Assembly (NCBI GenBank): GCA_907163375.1
Contig: CAJQUW010008947.1
Span: forward strand, 1-64,000
Source of the DNA: Prostheceraeus crozeri
Lineage: Eukaryota > Platyhelminthes > Polycladida > Euryleptidae
Reading direction: 5' to 3'
DNA length: 64,000 nt
The notes beneath the pieces are model-generated. The model did not search any database, had not been told where the DNA came from, and saw only the letters and a list, made by a program, of their open reading frames with translations. Of the stretch, positions 15,860-28,700 are shown piece after piece. Each line of letters starts with the position of its first letter. Positions within the stretch are counted from its first letter, which is position 1. The translations under genes were made by a program, and so were the position numbers.

Positions 15860-16994
15860 CCACACTTTGGAAAATTTTCAAAATTTTACCTATACAAAGC
15901 CACTCTGACACTTAGGATTTTTTCAGGTAAGCGAGCTCCGACCTACAATCTTGTAACCGCTCTAACTTTTTAACGAAGACAGATAGGAACAAGCCGATTC
16001 TTTCACTGAATTTGTCTCACTCTTAGCTTTCAAACGAGCTATCACACGACAAAATCCGTCCACTGGAACCAAAGTTAGAAGATTGCTGTCGGGGGGGGGG
16101 GGAGGTCAGTGAAATTTGATGAAAAATGTTTTGGTGACGGTCCCAGGTCGAAATTCCACACTTTGGAAAATTTTCAAAATTTTACCCATACAAAGTCACT
16201 CTGACACTTAGGATTTTTTTTTTCAGGTGTGCGAGCTCCGACCTAAAATCTTGTAACCGCTCTAACTTTTGAACGGCTGGTCCGATTGACTCGCAACAAA
16301 AAATGTTGTCGAGCAGTTTTTTCTCCTCTTTCAAACGAGTAGCTGTAAGACAAAATCCGTCCACTAGAACCAAAGTTAGAAGATTGCTGTCGGGGGGGGG
16401 AGGTCAGTGAAATTTGATGAAAAATGTTTTGGTGACGGTCCCAGGTCGAAATTCCACACTTTGGAAAATTTTCAAAATTTTACCCATACAAAGTCACTCT
16501 GACACTTAGGATTTTTTCAGGTGAGCGAGCTCCGACCTAAAATCTTGTAACCGCTCTAACTTTTGAACGGCTGGTCCGATTGACTCGCAACAAAAAATGT
16601 TGTCGAGCAGTTTTTTCTCCTCTTTCAAACGAGTAGCTGTAAGACAAAATCCGTCCACTAGAACCAAAGTTAGAAGATTGCTGTCGGGGGGGGGGGGGTC
16701 AGTGAAATTTGATGAAAAATGTTTTGGTGACGGTCCCAGGTCGAAATTCCACACTTTGGAAAATTTTCAAAATTTTACCCATACAAAGTCACTCTGACAC
16801 TTAGGATTTTTTCAGGTAAGCGAGATCCGACCTAAAATCTTGTAACCGCTCTAACTTTTGAACGAAGACAGATAGGAACAAGCCGATTCTTTCACTGAAT
16901 TTGTCTCACTCTTAGCTTTCAAACGAGCTATCACACGACAAAATCCGTCCACTGGAAGCCAAAATCGAAGCAAGCTGTCCAGAGGGGGGGGGAC
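15815..16994. repeat. Tandem array of about 296-bp units with poly-G tracts
   Basis: gaaatttgat followed by gaaaaatgttttggtgacgg starts at 15815, 16111, 16409 and 16704 (periods 296, 298, 295). Each unit contains tctaacttttgaacg and ends with a run of 8-14 G. The units alternate between two internal variants (gaagacagataggaac or gctggtccgattgact), so an original two-unit block seems to have been rearranged. Minus-strand frames through the units are repeat artefacts. Confidence 0.85.
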
Positions 16995-17230
16995 GTCAGC
17001 GAACATGTTGTGAACGTGAACCCACCTGGCCGGCACACCACGACAGACCACAACCTCTGTCGTTCCAGAGGGGGGGGGACGTCAGCGAACATGTTGTGAA
17101 CGTGGACCCACCTGGCCGGCACACCACGACAGACCACAACCTCTGTCGTTCCAGAGGGGGACTCAGACACGAAGCACCACGGCGGCCGACCACGACACTC
17201 TGCCGTGCCAGAGGGGGGGACTCAGCGACG
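16995..17230. repeat. GC-rich tandem repeat of about 86 bp, 2.5-3 copies
   Basis: gtcagcgaacatgttgtgaa starts at 16995 and 17081; a third, diverged copy follows with cgacactctgccgtgccaga. Each ends in a run of 5-9 G. Base composition changes sharply to AT-rich host-like DNA after about 17240. Confidence 0.8.
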
Positions 17231-19439
17231 GCGGCCATCTTGCGCTATCTGGTGTTTGTCACTTCCTTACTACTTGCATATTTTTAATATTTTATGCTAC
17301 ATCAAAGATTTCATTTTTCATAAATAATGGTGGTTATCGAGTTACTACCAGTATAGGGTTAACTTTGTTCGTGTTGTTGTGCTTCAATTACAAAGATGTG
17401 CTTGTACTTAACGAATACATAGGCCTGAGGTATTTAGCGCTTAATAATATAATAGGAGAAAGGCATTCCGATAACTGATATTCGCACGACGAAAGATGAT
17501 GAACATGCAAACACGCTTCTCGTAAAACACACGGAAGAATTGATATATGATCAAAACAGATGTCGCTGATGCAGTGCGTCACAAATTTGAAATGTCAATA
17601 GGAAGGCCCTTAAGTAACATTCCGACGATATAGACGTATAGACTGCTAAACAAATAACAAAAGTTGGAAGAAAATATTTTGCAAGCAATGTTACTTTATG
17701 TCGCTTCTGCTTACCAATTTGATTGATGAAGGCAGTAGGCCTACATACAACTGAAAGATTTTTCTGCTTTCTTTAAAAATTATCTTATGCATAAAATGAC
17801 AAACTGTTCTTTCACATACTTATTTTGATTGATTAATTGTACATTGCGGGAACGGATTTTGCATGTCTGGAAAGATGTGATGGTCTGTCTGGAATCAAAG
17901 GCTTCAGAGATTAATTTTCAAATATCCTGTAAGCAGTACTTTTCAGACCTGTCTGAGCGAAAATCAGTACCTATTAAAATTACGCTGATAGTTGAGTTCA
18001 ACCCAGTTGATCACGATAATGCTAATCGAATATGTTTGGATCACCTGGTTATTGTCCCAGTAGGTTAACTTTGATTATCTTATACTGGGATAGAAGCACG
18101 GTTTTTAAGGTTGCTCTTTAGGCGGCGGTCTCAAATCTTTAAGCGTCACTTTAATCTCTAGGTTCGTCAGATATGAAATTGAAGAAGTGGGTGACTGTTC
18201 GATCGTTTCACGATAGAGGCATCGAGCGTTAGAACTTTTCGCTTAGACTTCGATAATAACTTGATTCACTTGTCGTTTCGCGAATACATTTGATTACTTT
18301 ATGGCTCGAGTTAAAATCTTTAAAAAACCCTCATAACCCTTTTATAATCATCTTATCATAAAATCTTTGGGCTGCGCTCCGCCGCCTCAGATGGCCTTAA
18401 AAGAAACCCTGGATTCTGTCACAATGCTGTAATGTCATGAAGATCACACAATTTTCATTCTTCCTATTAAGAAATCTTGTTCACTCACTTATTTCGTAAA
18501 TGCGAAAACTGAAAACTGTTTTCTTTCGAGTGCTCACAAATGATTGACTGAATGTAGCGTTTACCTGATTGCTGTGAAAAGTAATTGATCGTACTGATGA
18601 ACTAAGGCCACTCCTAATCAAAGCTTGAAGATGAAGACAGAATGTCTAAACTGTGCATCTTCATGTGTGACAATATTCCAAGGACTGCCTGAGCTACTTC
18701 CTTGACCTGAAGGCCAAGTCAAATGTTGAGCTACTTATAGGTATCCTTACAGAATGAGATTGAATAAAAAATGGGATAGGAAGCATTTACGGTATTGGTT
18801 CAAGTGCTCCCGTTCCAACCAGATCAAACTTTAACGCCACCCTTCAAAGCTTTTGTCAAAATTTCCTTCGTTTATAAACACAAAATTGCTCGATATAGGC
18901 CTGCAATTTGATTTAGCTACAATCTTATGTTAAACCCTTAATGTGGCTAAAGTGATCAATATAGCGAGTGATTTTGTTTATCATATCATTCTACAATAAG
19001 ACTGCATGCAACATTTGCTAATGAATTACAATTTGATGACTATAAATTAATTGCCGATATTTGGGGATGACAGTGACCCAACCGTATGTAACGTCACATT
19101 TTTTCTCCGCAGTTATAGGACTAAGTTCGGAAAGCATCCTGAGGGAATCTGCCAGATTCTGAATAACGACCAAGTAAATCAAGATTAAAAATAATTTTGC
19201 AATTCGACGGATTTTAATAGCTACCTCCGATGTCACCTTTCCAGCATGCTAGCCATTAAGCTGCACTGGCAATGTGATTAGTTGATGTGCCTTCATGGAC
19301 AATCCTAGCTTTAAGGCATGTACTTTTCAGCATATTCATAAATGTTAAATAATTTAAATCGCGCTTAAAATTATTAAAAAGCGCCTTTACACTTTCTCAT
19401 GTGTCAGTAACTTATATTTAGCAATCGGGCTTTTTGGAC
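17231..19439. other. Intergenic DNA, no gene recognised
   Basis: AT-rich, no long frame, no transposon ends seen. A 79-codon plus frame at 17829-18068 has no promoter, family or codon pattern to support it. Confidence 0.5.
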
Positions 19440-20420
19440 TTCTATGCTGTTGGGCAATGCTTCTCAGCTGTCGCTTTCACCGCATCGACCAACCCAGCAC
19501 AATCAAATATTACAGTCGCACTGTGCATTGTTTCATTCAGGCTCTCTTCATATGAAACCGCTACCCTGTTGTCCTTCTGGACTTCCAGCTGCGGACGTTG
19601 CTTTTGACTTCTCTTCGGTCTTGCATTCCATGCTCTGCCGCTCAGCTTGGCCCACATTATCTGATGGTCAGAACCACAGTAGGCGCTGCCCTATGTTCGG
19701 TTATTACATCACTCTCTTCTGCCACGACGTGTAGTCGTGATGACATCTGTTTGAGTTATCATATACAAAACCGACCTTCTGCATGGCGAAAACAGTTATT
19801 AGCCGCTACGAGCCCTTTGTCTCCGAGCCAATCCAATAGCAATCGCCCTCTGTCATATAACTCTACGCATCGAAAAAGTCCCCGGGCAGCGTGCGTTTTC
19901 CCGCTTCCGATTTGTGCAGTGAAGTCACCCATGATAACAATGCGATCTTTCCTTGATACTGTAGAGGTTTTCCTGAACGCCTATCACTTCAATTTAGGAC
20001 TAACTTTATTAACTATTGTGTATATTTTCATTACTGTGTATTATTATCTTTCAAGTACACTAACCTGACTTTTTCCTTAATTCTGCATTGCCGAATACAT
20101 CTGTAGCACTTTCTCATCATCTGCTTCACGGTGGGCATGTTCGTCTGTAAAAACGTAGTAGGGTATTCTTTTGAGTTAAGCCGCACTAGCATTAGTCGGT
20201 CGCTTGTCGCTTCAACTGCCATAATAAGCCATAAAAGCTATATAACGCTCCTGGCAACGGTCTTACTCACCATGAAACCGTCTCCTTTGCGACGGTGCTC
20301 TTCATCTCCTTTATGGTAAAAGACATTTGTATCGGTCCTAACTTTACCAGAATTTATCCGCCTTACTTCAGATAGACCCAACACATCGATCCTAAGTCTC
20401 AAAAATTCTCTTTCAACCGC
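19440..20420 (-). pseudogene. LINE endonuclease remnant (RTE-like, APE type)
   Basis: Reading the minus strand from 20420 down gives an AP-endonuclease-like domain in several frames: a LRIDVLGLSEVRR start (usual motif for these LINE endonucleases), TSDRLMLVRLNSKEY, IVIMGDFTAQIGSGK (the conserved GDFN motif, here GDFT), and a DWLGDKGLVAANNCF segment. The end near 19442-19657 is WNARPKRSQKQRPQLEVQKD, which would lead toward the reverse transcriptase, not present. Frames shift between segments and stops occur, so it is a decayed 5' portion of a LINE. It lies between the Polinton zone and the host gene. Confidence 0.6.
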
Positions 20421-21401
20421 TAGAAACTTTCCGCAGCTATGTCGAGTTGTGAAGCATAACTTGCGAAACTTTCAATCATGTAAAATTTCTTTCCAATAGT
20501 TAAAAACGAACACCTCAGTATACTTGTATTTGAAAAGTATGCAATACATCTGAAGATGAATGTCATGATTGAGATGCAAAGATGAATGGCACTGACATAA
20601 TCTGCATGCATAAATCAAAGGAATGTAATGCATTATGTTGAAAATTTTCTCATATACGTGCAGTATATGAATAAATACCGGCTTAACTCACTATTATGCA
20701 CACTAAATGTCAAGGTTTGAATAACCCATGCTGTCCGAGTCTTCATAAACTTGACGGTTTCGATCGCTTTCTATGAATCGCTTATTAATTTCATTGAAAA
20801 AATCAATTGCTCAGCGTTGAAACTAAACATGTGAGGCACACTACTTTCAGCGTTATTAGATGAGCCAAAAGATCTCTAAATTATTGCTACTGAAAAATAA
20901 ACAATTTTTGAATAAAATTGCATTTGCATAAAAGTTGCTGATAGTTTTGACCATAAGGACTTACTGAATGCATGACTGGGCAAGTCATAAGCATATCAGC
21001 AGGGAACCGAAAATCTGCGAGAGATTTGTTGGAGGTCGGTTCAAACAGACACAATTTAGCGAACTTGCAGATTGCAAGAAGATAGAAAACTCCCGATTAA
21101 GCTGAAGTTGTTTATCACACTTCACATTATACTGAAGATTTAACAATATACATTTCTGTTTATGGATTGGCATACATCAAGGTCGCATCATGGGTTTTGG
21201 GTCAACATTGGGTATATGATATTAAACATGGGTGTTCTTTAAATGATGTGCTTATACTGATTTAGCCATAAAATTAATACTTTTAACGGAATTTTCTGTG
21301 AATAACATAGTGGGCCTGCGTGCATTCGATTTTCTGATTATAGATCAGAACTCCGCGCATGTCAAATTGCATGTAGAAAAATTCATAATTATTAAATACT
21401 A
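20421..21401. other. Intergenic DNA, no gene recognised
   Basis: AT-rich, no coding frame or repeat that I can support. A short ggttttgggtcaacattggg near 21192 resembles a stretch near 24175. Confidence 0.4.
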
Positions 21402-22532
21402 CAGTCCGTTTCATAAAAAGTGGATCATCCTAAAATTTGACTAAATAAAACATAAATATGATACAGAAAGCATTTTTCATGTTATTTCATGTCCCTAATA
21501 TATTTAAATGTCCTTATATAATCTGATGAGCTATGATACAGTAACGGTTCTCAAGAAGCTAATATTTTCTGGCCCTACCCTTATTGTCAATGACATTACC
21601 AATTCGTCTAGGCATTGATTCGATGATATCGTTGATTTTTGACTGATCTAACTTTCTCCACTCTCTTTTTAACAGTGACGTAAGTTGTGATACGCCATCT
21701 GTAGGTAGCAGTGAACGACGAACGTTACGTTTTAGAATACTCCATACATTTTCTATGGGATTCAGATCAGGAGAACGAGCTGGCCAAGATAATGTCCTAA
21801 GCCCTAATTGAGACTTGCATAAGTTGACTCTACTACTCCTGTGACACGCAGCATTATCATCCATAAATAACCAAGTCGATGGATCACCAAGTTGATATGT
21901 CATTTGGCCAATGTTCATTCGTAAAACATTCACATAGCGTTCAGAATTCATGGTTCCTTGCTGTATGTGAAGTAGTTCTAGCAAGGCTGACACTTTGCCT
22001 TTTGTGAATGCGATCTCGTTATTGTTCATTTGTGCTTTGTATTGTTTTCAACCGGTAAGAGATAGATTTCTAGCTGAAAGCAATCAGGAGTGCTGCCAAC
22101 ACCACCGCAACGAAGTCAGGAAGCTATGGAACATGAAGTCCAGTTAATCACATGTAGCAGTTACATTATTGTTGATGAATAATGGTGCTATACTGGCTCT
22201 GATTGACCGATTTTCGTTATTTTTGTTTTGCTTGATAGCTTTTGGCTTGTAGAACAACATATTACATAACAAAGGAAACAAATGTAATTTTATAAGAGTG
22301 AGGTATGATTTTGTGTAACATTGCTAAATGAAGATCAAATTATCTACTACTTTTTTATCTATAACAGGAAAACAACTCAATATTCATGCCTGAAATTTCC
22401 AACAATGATATTAGTAAGCACAATTGACATATCTTCCAAATTTCAGAGAAATTCGTTCAAGTTTGGCGGAGTTAGACAAAGTTGAAGTTAAGGCAATGTT
22501 TAAGGGTGATCCATTTTTTATGAAACAATCTG
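21402..22532 (-). mobile_element. Tc1-like DNA transposon, copy A (truncated)
   Basis: Terminal inverted repeats CAGTCCGTTTCATAAAAAGT at 21402 and its diverged complement ending at 22532 (ttttttatgaaacaatctg), both flanked by TA, the Tc1/mariner target. Only about 1.1 kb long, and only the C-terminal half of the transposase remains. The right half is a near-identical inverted match to copy B. Confidence 0.85.
21559..22029 (-). pseudogene. Tc1 transposase, C-terminal half
   Basis: 156 codons covering the second half of a DDE transposase: WLFMDDNAACHRSS with the second catalytic Asp, and WPARSPDLNPIENVWSILKR with the final Glu, spaced as in DD34E Tc1 elements. The DNA-binding domain and first Asp are missing, so it cannot act alone. 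The same LLHIQQG.MNSERYVNVL block occurs on the plus strand in copy B. Confidence 0.85.
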
Positions 22533-22888
22533 TATATATTTCATCATTTCATGGTGAGCCTGACGATGCAATGCCGTGGGAAGTTCGTACATATTGCATT
22601 TCATGCATCGTAGGTACTTTACTGCAGTTGTGCATGTTACATTTTTACGCCTCCTGCTTATAATCAATACTGGAGTTTATGAGGCATTAAAGCATTAAGA
22701 AATATATAATTTCGTGCCTCGAATGGAATTGCAGACAGCTTCTGATATCTAGCCATGAACTCAACATAGATATAGCATTAATTATTTGACCTTAAATCTG
22801 ATCACAATTTGTGTTGGCCCCATCTATGAGTAATGTGTAATTGATCATCAAATCGAACATCTTCGATCATTCAATGTAGGCTAAAATA
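22533..22888. other. Spacer between the two Tc1 copies
   Basis: About 355 bases of AT-rich DNA unrelated to the transposon, forming the loop of the large inverted repeat. No gene seen. Confidence 0.5.
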
Positions 22889-23678
22889 CAGATTGTTTCA
22901 TAAAAAATGGATCACCCTTAAACATCGCCTTAACTTCAACTTTGTCTAACTCCGCCAAACTTGAACGAATTTCTCTGAAATTTGGAAGATATGTCAGTTG
23001 TGCTTACTAGTATCATTGTTGGAAATTTCAAGCATGAATGTTGAGTTGTTTTCCTGTTATAGATAAAAAAGTAGTAGATAATTTGATCTTCATTTAGCAA
23101 TGTTATACAAGATCATACCTCACTCTTATAAAATTACATTTGTGTAATATGCACAAGCCAAAGCTATCAAGCAAAACAAAAATAAAGAAAATCGGTCAAT
23201 CAGATTATTCATCTTCATGTTCCATAGCTTTTGGCAGCACTCCTGACTGCTTCAGCTAGAAATGTATCTCTTACGGTTGAAAACAATACAAAGCACAAAT
23301 GAACAATAACGAGATCGCAAAGGCAAAGTGTCAGCCTCGCTAGAACTTGCTAGAACCTAGCCTTGCTAGGATAGTGATGGTCGATTGAGATTATGGGATC
23401 AGGAAATTCCGAGACATTTACATCGTACAGGTGGTGCGACTATACTGATTTGGGCTGGCAGACCAATGGCCGCTCTGAACTTCACATACAGCAAGGAAAT
23501 TCTGAACGCTATGTGAATGTTTTACGAATGAACATTGGCCTGACTTGGCCAGCTGTTCTAAAACGTACGTTCGTCGTTCACTGCTACCGAAAGTTAGATC
23601 AGTCATCGAATCAATGCCTAGACGTTAAATATATAAGGGACCATGAAAAAGATGATCCACTTTTTATGAAACGGACTG
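22889..23678 (+). mobile_element. Tc1-like DNA transposon, copy B (inverted, deleted)
   Basis: Inverted terminal repeats start at 22889 (cagattgtttcataaaaaat) and end at 23678 (actttttatgaaacggactg), both bordered by TA. 790 bp, with an internal deletion relative to copy A. A plus-strand remnant near 23480-23545 encodes ELHIQQGNSERYVNVLRMNI, the same transposase segment as copy A in the opposite orientation. The first 400 bp match the right end of copy A in reverse. Confidence 0.85.
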
Positions 23679-24813
23679 TATATATCAAAGTTTCATAGCG
23701 AAATTCGATTGGATCACTGAATAAGCAGTTATTGCAATGAAAAAAAATCGGTTCCAACGTTTATCTTTACTACCAAGTTGTTTGTCGAAAATATTAGGAT
23801 GCCTGACGAGTGTCAGCTAAAACTCATCTCCGCTAGCTATATACCCGTGATCAGCTTGCTTAATAAATGAGTACTAACTTCTCTACTAGGGGTCTGATTT
23901 CTCCAGGGATCCACTGGCAATGATAGCTATTAAGACAAGTAATCATTATGATGATAAATGATAATTATTGCCAGGACTTTTGCTATTGGACGAACCCATT
24001 AAAAACAAGCTTTTGTTGCCGAACAAGAATTTTATAGAACAATTTAGTACAAGAATATCGTGATTAAATTATCGTCAAATAAATTTGCGGATTTTGACCG
24101 ATTAACTGGTGCCTAGTGCTACATGTTTGTATTACCTAGCAATTACTGAATTTCATGGATATATTCAAATTTGGGCTTGGGTTTTGGGCCTCACCCAAGT
24201 TTTGGCCCAAGACTTGTATTGGGTATATCCAATGCAACCTTGCATAAATAGGTATGTCATAAGACCTAAGCAGAAATGAAATCTTTACACATGCACAGCA
24301 CCATGATAGTTGGCACGCAGAATACATGTATGTCATAAGTCGTAAGACGCCTTTGGAATTCCATAAGTCATGCCTCATAGCTTATGCTACACCTCAAGGC
24401 TAATGAAATATAGTGATACAAATTGCGGAAGATGAGTTATGACTCTTCCTATCTGCACGCAAAATAACCTGTCAATATTATCAGTAAAGAATTCGATGAA
24501 ACAGTGGTGCAACTTAATTATTGAGTCAGAATGGCAGACGGTAAATGAAAGCCAGCTGCATGCATATTCAAGTCTCAAAACATACGGAATGTGACGCTTA
24601 ATATCACGGCACAAAGGCACATGAAAAAGGCATTTTTTCAATACCATGAATGAAAATATTTCAAACACCGACTAGCCGATCACAATTTGGAAGGTTGCGG
24701 CCTGACCATTAGGCGGTTCTAACCCTGGCAAATATAATGAAAAATCTCCTTAAAATGCATATTCCAAGAATAAGTGAAGATGGCACTGAATGTCGTTCAT
24801 ACACAAACTTCAA
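23679..24813. other. 3' flank of the transporter gene
   Basis: No coding frame supported. Should contain the 3' UTR of the minus-strand gene; no canonical AATAAA on the minus strand is seen close to the stop codon, so the polyadenylation site cannot be placed. Confidence 0.4.
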
Positions 24814-25706
24814 TCACAGCTTTGTAATTTCAGTATTTTGATTGCGATGAAATTGAATATTATCATGATGATTTCCACTGTCGGAAGATGAAATAATGTC
24901 GGATAAAGAGTTCGAAGTTGAAGGTGCTTCGTCGCATCTTGCAGTCGAGAGTCTGTGATTGAATTGATGTGATCCTGATTCATCCACGTTATCAATATAA
25001 TTATCATAACCATGTCTGTTTTGTCTTGCATTTAGATATCTACTTCTATAAAGATCACCGTTTTTGTTATCGGCATTAGATCTGGTACGGTTCACATCGC
25101 AATAAAGGTCACGTATGGCAGCTCCTGACATGCGTGTTGGATCATATCCAGCTCCAATGGACTGTACTCGTCTTGCGGCTGCTTTTATTCCTGAGGTATC
25201 TGTTTTCTCTCCTGGAAATTTAAATTGTGGCTCTGATAACTGACGTTTTCTTTTAGATGCTATGATGCGATTGCAGCGGTCTTCAGCATCTGACGGTAAT
25301 CGCAAGATCTTAAAAGGTGCTTTTAATCTGGAACCAGGAAGGTTCTCTTCAGCGTCATCTGATGAGTCGCTATCTGATACGTCTGTAGTTGCTTGCTGTC
25401 TGCGGACACTAGCAGCTGATCCAGGCGGCATTGATGAAGTCGATAAACGCCGCTCCTGCCAATTCAGGTACATTTCCAAAGATCGTGTAACAATCGGCTT
25501 TTGGTAGATCAGCAACGCAATGGTTAAAAAAATAGAAACGAGACCATAGCTAACAAATGATATGATCATGATGGTGAAACGAAGCTCATTTTCATTGTAA
25601 TATACACATGCTGATGTTCCCTTTCCATGGCCACTGCAGCCATCCATCCAAGAGACACAAGCCTGTTGAATGACATAGCCCAAAATAAGAGGTCCTGGAA
25701 TGGCTC
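24814..25706 (-). CDS. SLCO terminal exon 8
   Basis: Acceptor cctttttcag|GA, phase 1; stop at 24814-24816. Begins GAIPGPLILGYVIQQACVSW, last two spans to LLIYQKP, then a long cytosolic tail with Ser/Asp clusters (VSDSDSSDDAEENL) and basic patches, ending in EITKL. Confidence 0.92.
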
Positions 25707-28700
25707 CTGAAAAAGGAAGTTTCATTGAAGAATACTTTTGACATCCAAAGTGGTGTTAAAGCTATTACTAACGTGGTATGATTAAGATACACATTCTGTT
25801 TTCTTTGGTAAACTTATATAATATAATGAACTTATCATAATAGTCAATTGAATGATGTAAAAAATTGTGAAATTACAGATAATAATGATTCACATTTAAC
25901 TTTAAGCAGCATCTTATTTTTTGTGATACAGTTAATAATGAAAATTAAACCTTGCTGCTGAAATATAAATTTATCTTAATTTTCGCCGTCATGACGGCCT
26001 GTTCACAGAAAAAGGATCGCACAATTTTTTTTAAAATTCAGATATAAGCTTATACCAAAATATCAATGCTTGAAGCTCTGACTCTCAATGATATCATTGT
26101 CTAGCTTCAGACTCCAATACCTTCGATCTGCGTTTCGGAGAAGCTATCTATATAAAATCATTAGGACTTGCTCTGAATAATAGAGATGAAAGGTGTGAGT
26201 TCCAAACATTGATATTTTGATATACACATATTTGACTTTTAAAAAATTGTATGATCCTTTTTCTGTGAACAGGTTGTCATGCCGCGAAAATTTAGATAAA
26301 TTTATGTTTAAGTTGAAGAATGTCATTATCGCAAGAATCCAATAATAACAATGAAAATATCCATTAAAAATGGACATTTCAATTTTGTTGACTATGAAAC
26401 CCTCACAAGACGGTGTCGCTCAGCTATGAAACATTTGACATGCTAACTTGAGTATGTTGTGAGTTTCTAGCATTCCGTCACATCGACAGTTGCGACCAAT
26501 GGTTGGGGATCTGCTAGTTTATAGATAATACAATAGATTATTCTTCTCCATTTCTTTCGCACAAAAGAAAGGAAGTTTCACGCTAGAATGTCATGCACAA
26601 GTGGACATTTGAGCCCCAAAATGCATTTTCGAATAATTTATTGCCTTGAAATAGAAGGTGTTCAAGTTCATTTCAAATCATAAACACATTCTCTTTTAAA
26701 ATGCCTAAATTTGCATTCTTGACTTTTTGAAAGTCAAGTTTATCTTTATAACTGTTATCAGTACTGTCTGTTGAACAAGCTGCCATAAAGGTCAGTCAGG
26801 AGAGGAAACAGGATGATGAATGAGATCGATGCTAAAATTTTCTGTGTGCCGGAGAGCACACTTTGATATGCAATCTGACATTTTCCACTTCCCAGCGTGG
26901 GACTCCATTTAAATGCTGATGCCAATGCAGCATCAGCAATACAGATCGGTGTTTTTCACTGTCGACACTATTCGTCACTGGAATCAACCTACTTACAGCA
27001 CATGAAGTATCGATGGGGTCAGTTGGCAGGTTCAAGTCAAGATTATTTGAACATTTCAGGTGCTTGGACATGTGGTAAACATAACCACCTTTATGCATAC
27101 CTTCTAAACTGTTCTTTACAGTTTGATTCTTTAGCCCTTTATGGTTTGAGGCATATTTTTGTTGTAGCACTTCTAAATTGCCTGTTTTTCCAATGGCAAT
27201 TCGACATTTCCAAGGAGAGGAAAATTTGCATGCTGACGAAATCGAGAAAATCGATGAAAGCATAATATTCATATGGAAAAATAGTCCAATTTACATAATA
27301 TGAGTGCCTGTGATCGCTTTTATACATTGAAAAATAATTATTTATCGATTTCGAAGCAAATTGCGCAATTATCAACGTGTGTGATGCATTCACACGAAAG
27401 CATATTTCTGCACTTAACACGTAAGTATCGGTCCTTGAGATTGATTTGAAAATCGTCCTTTGCAGTGACAGTGCCTACGAATATAATCCGAATAATAAGT
27501 CTTATTGGTGTTCCTACGAGTCTTTATTTGTGCACCTATAAGCTTTAAGTCATTCTGTATCTGTTTCATGGAAACATGATAAATTTATCATAGAAAATAC
27601 AAATGAACGGTGAATGGCTAGAAAACACTTTTAGTTCAAGACACGTATTTATCTTCGAAAAAATAAATACATGCTGCGTCCTGGCTTAATCGATTTCTAC
27701 TACTGATTACTTGTTAGATCATTGAACTTGAATCCTCCGATTTCTGAAAATCTATAAAATGCAATAGTAATTGTCTCTAGTAATATCGGTCATATTATCC
27801 TCCACATTCCACCCTATATTTCAAAATTGAAGCTGTATGGCTGATATCCAATACTTAAATTCTTAATAATTATTGAAGAAATAATAAATATTCTTAAAAT
27901 ATACAAAAATGTTTCATGTTTTCACTAATGCTCTATAGTCTTATGTGTTCTTCGACCAGGTTCCCTGCAGAGTATCTCTGTGGCGTCCGGACTATTATCA
28001 CATCACAAAATTTTGCAGGTTCGCCAACAATCACACAGTATATTGGATTTATTGCAATTAGAAATATACGCTTATGATGTCTTACCGAACATGCAAATAA
28101 GCATCCATTGAAAAGCCAATGCCATAGTTCGATGCTTTTCCGCTACACAACGGAATGTAACAGATAAATGGGGAACAGAGATGAAACAATTGAGAAACAA
28201 AAGAAAAACAAGAAGAACTTGAAAAAGCCAGAACGATTGACAACCTGCTGAGCATATTCCACTCGTAGCTTGATAATTAGGATTAGTCAATAAATTTGAT
28301 GAAATGCATGAGCAGTTTCCGAACATCTGAAATTCAAGTATGTAAATGAATCAATTAAAAAGATTGTAGGAATAGAAATAATATTTTATTAATTAATGGG
28401 ATTTTGCCAAACTTTCGTTTTACAATAAAGTGACAATGCTATTGTACGTTAATACGAGTTTACTATATGCACTATGACACAAACTTGTGTTCATTTGGCT
28501 TCAAAGTCTTTTGGTTTTTAAAGCTACAAAAACTACTTTTATAATTTTACATCGGTTGGTATAAGGGGTCGTTCACGAATTGCGTAATCGCCTATGGGGG
28601 AGGGTCATCTAAACGATTAAGGGCGATTATGGGGGAGGGCGGGTTTGGAGTAACGTTTGGAGAGAAAAGGATAATTTTCTATTAGCAACAGTTCAGCATT

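Noticed and set aside
16182-17238. Several minus-strand frames in the 296- and 86-bp arrays (GFCLTATRLKEEKK-like)
   Set aside because: They repeat with the array and vary with G-run length; no start signals.
22424-22663. 79-codon plus frame across the Tc1 end
   Set aside because: Starts inside the terminal part of Tc1 copy A and runs into the spacer; no coding features.
24136-24668. Two minus-strand frames downstream of SLCO as extra exons
   Set aside because: The terminal exon already has a stop in frame at 24814, and these have no OATP similarity.
26832-27272. 146-codon minus frame in SLCO intron 7
   Set aside because: No family, overlapped by equal-sized frames on the other strand; composition is that of the intron.
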